From Bacteroidota bacterium (lineage in GTDB: Bacteria; Bacteroidota; Bacteroidia; Bacteroidales; Prolixibacteraceae): a stretch of 5,172 bases of DNA. Positions 1 through 5,172 of the stretch are shown here, piece after piece (position 1 is the first letter of the stretch; every line of letters begins with the position of its first letter). Where the stretch lies: the NCBI GenBank assembly GCA_023488865.1, contig JAMDDG010000309.1, positions 1 through 5,172 on the forward strand. The letters run 5' to 3'. Under the pieces are notes generated by a model that was not told the DNA's origin, made no database searches, and saw only the letters and a list, made by a program, of their open reading frames with translations. A program made the position numbers and the translations under genes.

Positions 1-3000
1 GCAACAAAGCCATTTTATTCCTCTTGTTCATTACAATCTTTTCCTCAAAAGTCCATGCGGTAGATTTTACCAATGGTTTAACGAAAGCCGTCCCTGTGAA
101 AAACGGAATTCCTCCCGTGATTGACGGGAAATTGGATGATTGGGACCTTTCGTACATGGAGCCTGCGTATGGTACCGAACAAACGGCAGATAAGAAAAAT
201 ATGGAGTGGGCAGTAATGTATGATGCCGATGCATTATATCTTGCAGCTAAAATAAGCTTACCAGGCCGTCCCTACTCAAATGAAGCTACGGCGATAGAAG
301 GCTACTGGTGGGGAGATTGCCTTCAGGTTCGTTTATCCTCAGACCCAACATTGCCTTACCCCATTCAAAAAGATGGAAGCAAGACAAATGACAGGGTTGC
401 TCATATCGGGATATGGAAAAACACCAATACAGGAACGTGTTTTGTCCATTTAGCTTATGGTACCTATTTAAATTTGGGATCAAACGTAAATCCGCAGGGA
501 TCAAAAGTTGCTGTACTCACGTCAGGAACCCTTGAATATACAATCGAGGTTAAATTACCCTGGTCTTCTTTGCATGTGCCAGGGGGCAAAAATCCGTTTA
601 AGCCTGGTGATAAAACTGCTTTTATAGTGGAAACCAAGTGGTCTGATCTTGGTTTTCCTGCAGGCTTTCGGGTTAACCCGGGCACTTTTGCGTTTCTAAA
701 CCCACAAGCATGGGGGCAGCTCGAATTTTGCGCCACATCCCCGGGAGTGAGACAACGTCCAACCATGGAACAGGTTATAGCAGAGGTTAAAGCTAAGAAT
801 TCACAGGTAGCAACAGTAGGGGTCCCTATTAAGATAGCGGTCCCGGAAGATAGCATGGAGATCTCGGTCAATGTTATTGATGAGGCTGGCAAGGTAATCC
901 GTGAATTGGCAGGAGGGGCGAAGTGTACAAAAGGGACTTATACAACCTACTGGGATGGTTATGACGCATGGGGAAAGCCGGTGAAACCAGGTAAATACAA
1001 ATGGGGCGCTTATTTGCACAAAGGCCTTGAAGCTGAATTTGAAGGTTCCGTCGGGACTTCCGGTAACCCTACCTATCCCACTCCTGATGGAAAAGGGGCC
1101 TGGGGCGGCGATCACTCCAATCCGGTGGACTGCACCTCTGATGAGAGTGGGTTTTATTTCCTTTGGCCGGTCGCTGAAGCGGGGAAAGCCATCGTTAAAA
1201 CAGACTTTAACGGGAAAGTCCTTTGGAGAAAAACCCCTTTTGTGAGAGGGGGGTTTGGGCCATTATACACATTGGCGACGGATGGAAAATATTTATATGT
1301 AACCCTGGGTAGAGACAAAGTAGGAGATACTCCCGGTTCAGTAAAACATACCACCTATTTGTTCAGGATGGATGCCTCCGGTGGATCCCTGATTCCCTGG
1401 ACGAATGGCGCTGCAGAAGTACCTCTCTTTACATCAAACATTGAACCATTGCCCTGTAGTCTTACGCCACTTGAAGTGCATCTTGATAACAAGGTAGGAA
1501 AGCATGAAGAAGGGATGGTTTACAATCCCGACTGTATGGGGATGGCCGTTAAGAACGGAAAAGTATATATGTCGGGCTATGGGCAAGGGAAAATATTCAT
1601 TTTCGATTCAGCAACGGCCGAAAAGAAAGGTGAGCTCGATTGCCCGGGAGTGCGGGGGATTAACTTTGGCCCTTCTGGTAACTTGTATGCCGTCTCTTTT
1701 GTGATGGGCAAGAAACCACAAGTGCTTCGCTTTGATCACGGGGCAGGAAAAGGGAAGGTTGTGGTGCCGGGCAAATTGGAAGCCCCTTATGATGTTGCCG
1801 TCGATGGTGATGGTAGAATAATGGTTTCAGATGCAGGTCAATCACATCAGGTAAAAGAATTTAATGCGGAAGGTAAACTTTTATTAACTATTGGAAAAGC
1901 CGGAGGACGGGCATGGCAGGGGAAGTATGACCAGGCTGGATTGTTAAACCCATCAGGGGTATCTATCGATAAAAATGGAAATTTGTTAGTTATTGAGTCA
2001 TCTATTCCCAAGGTTATTTCACAGTTCAATGTTACGGATGGAAAATTGCTTCAACGCTGGTATGGACCGGGAGTGTACTGGCAATCGACCTGGCCGATGC
2101 CCGATGATCCGAAACAAGTCTTTTATATGCTCACTGAAGGTATAGGGAGGGCCCATGTAAAGGGCCCGAATGAAGTTGGTGTACCTGATTCGTATTGGAA
2201 TTTGAACCATACCCCTTATTCATTTGTGGGAAATTTGGAAAGTTTTATACCACAACCTGAAGTCGTCAAAACATCTAACGGTAACTTGTATTTGATAAAA
2301 GACACGAAGACGCAGGCTGTAATGTTGTTGGAGAATGATCTCTTACGTCCTGTATCTACCTGGAATTGGTTGGAAAAGGAGCAGCTCCTCGAGGCATGGA
2401 TAGACGGGAACGGGGATGGATTAAAACAAGTAAACGAAATACACAGGATAGATCGGACCGCAGATGGAAGACAAATTCCAACATTAGCTGAATTGACGTC
2501 TTCTTTCCACATGGAATCCAATGGAGACCTGTATTTCATCACTCAGGGGAATTCAATATTGAAAGTTCCCTGCAAAAAATTCCTATCCAACGGACTGATC
2601 GAATGGGACATTCAAAATTCCACATTCGCAGTTTCAGAAGTATTGCCAGGAGTCAGGACGCTGGCTACAGGCTGGCGCCAAGGAATATTAGGCGTACGCC
2701 TCGATAGTCAAAAGAACCTCTATACTGTTTTCAATACAAAAACAGCTGGTAACGGGGGCCCTTATGACTTTCCTTCGGAAAAAATGGCAAAAAATAGGCT
2801 CGAAGGATTGAGCCATACTTCTGAATTCAATGTGGTGAAATTTGCAAAATATGATCCTCAAGGTAACTTGCTTTGGATGGCCGGACGCAAAGCTACGGCC
2901 GGGGCCAAAGCGGGAGAAATGTACCACTTCTGGAACCTGGCAGGGTTGGTTAATGACAAATATATTGCCGGAGGAAGCGAAATGGGTACCATTTATTTAT

Positions 3001-3950
3001 ATACCCATGATGGGTTTTATGTAGATGCCCTGATGAACAATCCGGCAGATAGCCCTCCTCCCGGACCCTATACCTTCTGGGATGAAACAAGTGGCGGTAG
3101 GGTGCAATATTTTCCGGTTCAGGATGAATTGTGGGCATACTCTACAGGTAGAACCTTCCGGATAAAAGGATTTAGCGGAGGCAAAGTGGAAGGCGAACAG
3201 CGCTTGTATGGAACAGTTGCCATTGACAAAACATACGAAAAGGAAGAAGTTGGCGCGGTAGATCGCGCTATGAGATTTTCAACTGTTAAGTCCAACCCGA
3301 TGATAAACAAGAGTGTTTGGAATGAAGTCCCTGCATCAACGGTTACACAAGGTCAGAAGGAATTAGCTAAAGTTCAATTGGCTTATGATGCAAAAAACCT
3401 TTATTCCAGAATGGAAATCATGGATGCATCACCGATGGAGAATGTAGCCGATCAGGTGCAAATGGCGTTCAGGGGGGGAGACGTAGCCGGCATTTTGTTG
3501 GGTCCAAACAGAGCCTCTGAATCTCCTGGACAAGGTGATATTCGCATTGTGGCAGCCATGATCAAAGGGGCGCCAAAGCTTATTGTGATGAAATACAAAA
3601 CATCAGGTAAAAAAGCGCCATACGAATATTATACGCCTGCAGGGGGAAGAGTTGTATTTGAATACGTAGGCGAGGTTCCGGGCGGTCAGCTCACGATGGG
3701 GAAAACCGCAACTGGATATATCGTAACCTTTGCCGTTCCACTTAAATTCCTGGAGTTTGATTGGAAGAAAGGAGCTGATATTCGCGGGGACATCGATATC
3801 CGTCTTTCCGGTATGGGGCAACAAGGGCCACAAACGGTAAGCCGGAATTACTTGTTTACCCCGGCAAGTTCGGCAACGACGATGACCAGTGATGTTCCAA
3901 CCGAAGCAAAGCTTTATCCTCAGTTCTGGGGTAAAGTAGAGGTGGAATAA
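1..3950 (+). CDS. Large secreted multidomain protein: CBM9-like, FlgD-like Ig, NHL-type beta-propeller, CBM9-like (5' partial)
   Basis: The frame is open from the first complete codon (base 3) to TAA at 3948-3950, giving 1315 visible residues; residue number equals base/3. The TTG at 24 lies inside the hydrophobic core of a signal peptide (residues 1-19, NKAILFLLF...VHA, likely cleaved before VDF), so the true start is upstream of the window. Domains seen: residues about 34-243, a CBM9/DOMON-like beta-sandwich (PPVIDGKLDDW, then WAVMYDADALYLAAKI, ending PQAWGQLEF); about 273-338, a FlgD-like Ig domain (VNVIDEAGKVIREL, YWDGYDAWGKPVKPGKY); about 383-1085, propeller-like repeats, clearest at 594-635 and 646-680 (NHL style, PYDVAVDGDGRIMVSD); an EF-hand-like loop at 801-812; about 1098-1315, a second CBM9-like domain ending PQFWGKVEVE. 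It is probably extracellular or periplasmic and binds or senses carbohydrate. No catalytic site is recognisable and no specific function can be named. No T9SS-type C-terminal sorting domain is evident. Domain names come from pattern recognition, not a profile search. Confidence 0.9.
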   Translation, partial: NKAILFLLFITIFSSKVHAVDFTNGLTKAVPVKNGIPPVIDGKLDDWDLSYMEPAYGTEQTADKKNMEWAVMYDADALYLAAKISLPGRPYSNEATAIEGYWWGDCLQVRLSSDPTLPYPIQKDGSKTNDRVAHIGIWKNTNTGTCFVHLAYGTYLNLGSNVNPQGSKVAVLTSGTLEYTIEVKLPWSSLHVPGGKNPFKPGDKTAFIVETKWSDLGFPAGFRVNPGTFAFLNPQAWGQLEFCATSPGVRQRPTMEQVIAEVKAKNSQVATVGVPIKIAVPEDSMEISVNVIDEAGKVIRELAGGAKCTKGTYTTYWDGYDAWGKPVKPGKYKWGAYLHKGLEAEFEGSVGTSGNPTYPTPDGKGAWGGDHSNPVDCTSDESGFYFLWPVAEAGKAIVKTDFNGKVLWRKTPFVRGGFGPLYTLATDGKYLYVTLGRDKVGDTPGSVKHTTYLFRMDASGGSLIPWTNGAAEVPLFTSNIEPLPCSLTPLEVHLDNKVGKHEEGMVYNPDCMGMAVKNGKVYMSGYGQGKIFIFDSATAEKKGELDCPGVRGINFGPSGNLYAVSFVMGKKPQVLRFDHGAGKGKVVVPGKLEAPYDVAVDGDGRIMVSDAGQSHQVKEFNAEGKLLLTIGKAGGRAWQGKYDQAGLLNPSGVSIDKNGNLLVIESSIPKVISQFNVTDGKLLQRWYGPGVYWQSTWPMPDDPKQVFYMLTEGIGRAHVKGPNEVGVPDSYWNLNHTPYSFVGNLESFIPQPEVVKTSNGNLYLIKDTKTQAVMLLENDLLRPVSTWNWLEKEQLLEAWIDGNGDGLKQVNEIHRIDRTADGRQIPTLAELTSSFHMESNGDLYFITQGNSILKVPCKKFLSNGLIEWDIQNSTFAVSEVLPGVRTLATGWRQGILGVRLDSQKNLYTVFNTKTAGNGGPYDFPSEKMAKNRLEGLSHTSEFNVVKFAKYDPQGNLLWMAGRKATAGAKAGEMYHFWNLAGLVNDKYIAGGSEMGTIYLYTHDGFYVDALMNNPADSPPPGPYTFWDETSGGRVQYFPVQDELWAYSTGRTFRIKGFSGGKVEGEQRLYGTVAIDKTYEKEEVGAVDRAMRFSTVKSNPMINKSVWNEVPASTVTQGQKELAKVQLAYDAKNLYSRMEIMDASPMENVADQVQMAFRGGDVAGILLGPNRASESPGQGDIRIVAAMIKGAPKLIVMKYKTSGKKAPYEYYTPAGGRVVFEYVGEVPGGQLTMGKTATGYIVTFAVPLKFLEFDWKKGADIRGDIDIRLSGMGQQGPQTVSRNYLFTPASSATTMTSDVPTEAKLYPQFWGKVEVE

Positions 3951-4109
3951 AATACAAATTGAATTAAAAGAGTAAGATAAAAGTGCAAGAAAGTGATGTT
4001 TTATTGTTTGTATTTAAAGTGTAAATCGAAAAACACAAAGAAAAAATTGAATAGTCAATAAAAAATCGTTAATGCTTTATTTTCGGGCAGTAACACCACA
4101 AAGTATTCA
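3951..4109. other. A+T-rich intergenic gap between the large secreted gene and the transposase remnant
   Basis: By my count bases 3951-4080 contain about 22% G+C, much lower than the genes on either side. No G+C-rich hairpin followed by a T run is visible, so I cannot place a terminator for the upstream gene. I also found no convincing match to the Bacteroidota promoter pattern (TTTG then TAnnTTTG). The transposase-remnant frame stays open upstream of its GTG as far as base 4062, where a TAA at 4059-4061 closes it. The left edge of the insertion-sequence remnant may therefore lie within this gap, but no terminal repeat marks it. Confidence 0.6.
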
Positions 4110-4208
4110 GTGCTCAATACAGTAGCGAAATATATGAACCGTCAAAACATTGTAAAAGTTTTCGGTAAATCGTTCCCCACGGCTTGGAACAATGCAACAA
4201 AGTTTGGT

Positions 4209-4260
4209 GTCAACCCTGTTAAATCTGCGGTGCAGAATGGATTATTTAACAGGGTCAACC
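4209..4260 (+). repeat. 7-bp direct repeat GTCAACC bracketing the small insertion
   Basis: GTCAACC occurs at 4209-4215 and again at 4254-4260, offset by exactly 45 bp. Only the central TCAA needs to be target duplication. The outer G and the trailing CC match because the element begins with CC and ends with G. The 45-bp offset is a multiple of three, which explains why the host frame was kept. Confidence 0.7.
4214..4254. mobile_element. 41-bp MITE-like palindrome-ended insertion inside the transposase remnant
   Basis: The element starts CCCTGTTAAAT (4214-4224) and ends ATTTAACAGGG (4244-4254), a perfect 11-bp terminal inverted repeat around a 19-bp core. It is flanked on both sides by TCAA (4210-4213 and 4255-4258), consistent with a 4-bp target-site duplication. 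Removing 45 bp (element plus one TCAA) joins GGTGTCAA to CCAG and restores G-V-N-Q-I-L-M, which reads smoothly through the transposase. With the insert, 15 extra residues (PVKSAVQNGLFNRVN) interrupt it without breaking frame. The core holds a small CTGC-GGT-GCAG hairpin at 4225-4235. It has no coding capacity and would need an enzyme supplied in trans. A 4-bp duplication and C-rich ends are compatible with IS1380-type mobilisation, but that link is inference. Alternatives are a REP-type palindrome or a replication-slippage duplication. Confidence 0.6.
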
Positions 4261-4612
4261 AGATTTTGATGGCAATAACATTGTCCTCGATCAGTGGGAA
4301 AAGCCGGATTTGCAGGATAGCAACATTTAGTGGTGCCGGTTTGGTAAAAGCATTACTGAAATTGGATAAGGCAATAAACGAGAACGCGATATCCGCAACG
4401 TTGAAGAACCTGGGGCAAAGCGGTGCGCAAGCTGCAAATGTTGTTGCTCTCAAAAAACATATCAAAAGTGTTTTTCGGGCGGATAGCGGGTTCTTCTCAG
4501 GGGGCTCTTCTTACTTATTGAAATCTTTTTGCTGGGATTATTTGTTCAAAGTTAGATTAAAAAACCTGCAACAATTACTTCAGTCACAAATTTACTCTAA
4601 ATTAAGATTCGC

Positions 4613-5172
4613 ATGAAAAAATTATTAATACTTATGGCTCTTATGGCTTGTTTGCATGCTCTTATAGCACAGCCCATAAAATTATATTCAAAGAATCGAC
4701 ATTATTTTGAGTACAAGGACAAACCCACAGTGCTCATCACATCAGGAATGCACTATGGGGCCGTTCTTAACCTGGATATAAACTACGACAAATATCTCGA
4801 CATTTTGGGCAGGTATGGGTTTAACCTCCACCGTGAATTTATTATTCCCTGTTATGAATGGAGAAACACTGATGAATGGGCATCAGAGCAAACTCCTTTA
4901 TCTCCACGGCCTGGCAGAGTATTATCGCCTTATGCCCGGACTACTATTCCCGGTGCAAAGGACGGGTTGAACAAATTCGACCTCGATCAATGGAACCCGG
5001 CCTATTTCAATCGTCTAAAAGATTTCTGCCGTAAGGCTGATGAAAAGGGCATTGTAGTGGAAATCGTTTTGTTCACAGTCCTTTATAGCGAAGGGAAATG
5101 GGAAACGAATCCGCTCAATTCCAGGAACAATATAAACAACGTTGGACACGGGCATTACAATGATTATACTTT
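4613..5172 (+). CDS. Secreted glycoside hydrolase-like protein, TIM-barrel type (3' partial)
   Basis: ATG at 4613 opens a frame that runs off the window after 186 codons. The start is chosen because it is followed by a typical signal peptide: MKKLL, a hydrophobic stretch, and ALIA at residues 16-19, likely cleaved before Gln20. Cys13 lies in an LMAC context, so a lipoprotein signal is possible but less likely given the hydrophobic residues after it. The mature part has the look of clan GH-A-like glycosidases: a first strand region (HYFEYKDKPTVLITSGMHYG, residues 30-49), then YDKYLDILGRYGFNLHREF (58-76), FDLDQWNPAYFNRLKDFC (122-139), then KGIVVEIVLF (145-154) and W163 with NPLNSRNNINNVG (166-178). 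These match the strand-helix order of beta-1 to beta-3. The catalytic acids, expected on later strands, lie beyond the window, so the substrate and family cannot be set. No Shine-Dalgarno sequence precedes the ATG, as is common in Bacteroidota. The ATG overlaps the transposase-remnant stop (ATGA, 4613-4616). Confidence 0.8.
   Translation, partial: MKKLLILMALMACLHALIAQPIKLYSKNRHYFEYKDKPTVLITSGMHYGAVLNLDINYDKYLDILGRYGFNLHREFIIPCYEWRNTDEWASEQTPLSPRPGRVLSPYARTTIPGAKDGLNKFDLDQWNPAYFNRLKDFCRKADEKGIVVEIVLFTVLYSEGKWETNPLNSRNNINNVGHGHYNDYT

Larger units (their letters stand above)
4110..4616 (+). pseudogene. Decayed DDE transposase fragment, probably IS1380-like
   Basis: The frame reads 168 codons from GTG 4110 to TGA 4614-4616, and stays open back to 4062, but it is not an intact gene. 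Two blocks resemble IS1380-type (DDE_Tnp_1_4-like) transposases as I recall them: an N-terminal block (VFGKSFPTAWNNATKFGVN, then LVKALLKLDKAINENAISA, ending NLGQSGA) and a later block with VFRADSGFF and WDYLFKVRLKNLQQLL, whose Asp would be a catalytic-triad position. Between them the sequence with the first catalytic Asp (an LDxD-type strand) is missing. The C-terminal half after about 4600 is also absent. Around 4429-4458 the +1 frame reads KLQMLLLSKN, which fits the family better than the frame-0 reading QAANVVALKK, implying a local frameshift plus a deletion that restores frame. A full-length enzyme would be over 400 residues, so this copy cannot transpose. A 45-bp in-frame insertion lies at 4214-4258. 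The stop overlaps the ATG of the next gene. Transposase identity is fairly secure; the IS family is less so. Confidence 0.75.

Noticed and set aside
464..892. Reverse-strand open frame of 142 codons
   Set aside because: It lies opposite the strongly coding CBM9-like region, has no recognisable domain, and is a shadow of the forward gene.
1677..2876. Recurring GGTAACTTG at 1677, 2280 and 2862 as a possible DNA repeat
   Set aside because: Each encodes Gly-Asn-Leu at the same point of a propeller blade (residues 559, 760, 954), so protein repeats explain them.
3950..4015. Inverted repeat AAATACAAA (3950-3958) with TTTGTATTT (4007-4015) after the first gene's stop
   Set aside because: It is only 9 bp, all but one pair A-T, with a 48-nt loop in 22% G+C sequence. 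This is expected by chance and is not a credible terminator or IS end.
4001..4017. TATTGTTTG near 4002 as a possible Bacteroidota -7 promoter element
   Set aside because: The spacing is TA plus three bases before TTTG rather than two, and no TTTG/TTG element at the right distance upstream stands out in this A+T-rich stretch.
4142..4465. Reverse-strand open frame of 107 codons opposite the transposase remnant
   Set aside because: The forward strand gives family-like transposase motifs, while the reverse product resembles nothing I know and mirrors the forward codons.
4613..4670. Lipoprotein signal with Cys13 (LMAC) in the hydrolase-like protein
   Set aside because: The residues after Cys remain hydrophobic up to ALIA, which fits cleavage by signal peptidase I better; kept only as an alternative.

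Overview
The window holds the end-to-end body of one very large secreted protein gene, a decayed transposase remnant, and the start of a second secreted protein gene, all on the + strand. Gene content, moderate G+C in the genes, a very A+T-rich gap, no recognisable Shine-Dalgarno sequence before the second gene, and the style of the transposase suggest a member of the Bacteroidota (Bacteroidales-like, polysaccharide-degrading). This is inferred from protein style and composition. A PVC-group bacterium (Planctomycetes/Lentisphaerae) is the main alternative because similar propeller/CBM9-like proteins occur there.

Layout: (1) Bases 1-3950: a secreted protein of more than 1315 residues whose start codon lies before the window. 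It has a signal peptide, a CBM9/DOMON-like domain, a FlgD-like Ig domain, a long NHL-type beta-propeller region with an EF-hand-like loop, and a second CBM9-like domain at the C-terminus. (2) Bases 3951-4109: an A+T-rich gap without a clear terminator. (3) Bases 4110-4616: a remnant of a DDE transposase, probably IS1380-like. It keeps an open frame but appears internally deleted, locally frame-shifted and C-terminally truncated. Inside it sits a 41-bp palindrome-ended insertion (4214-4254) with perfect 11-bp inverted ends and a 4-bp target duplication, the most interesting signal here. (4) Bases 4613-5172: the N-terminal 186 codons of a secreted protein resembling TIM-barrel glycoside hydrolases. 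Its ATG overlaps the stop codon of the transposase remnant.

The two intact genes are both exported and both look carbohydrate-related, so they probably belong to one saccharide-use locus into which an insertion sequence landed and then decayed. I see no RNA gene, CRISPR array, toxin-antitoxin pair or phage gene, and no evidence for a wholly new system. The long reverse-strand open frames are shadows of the genes described.
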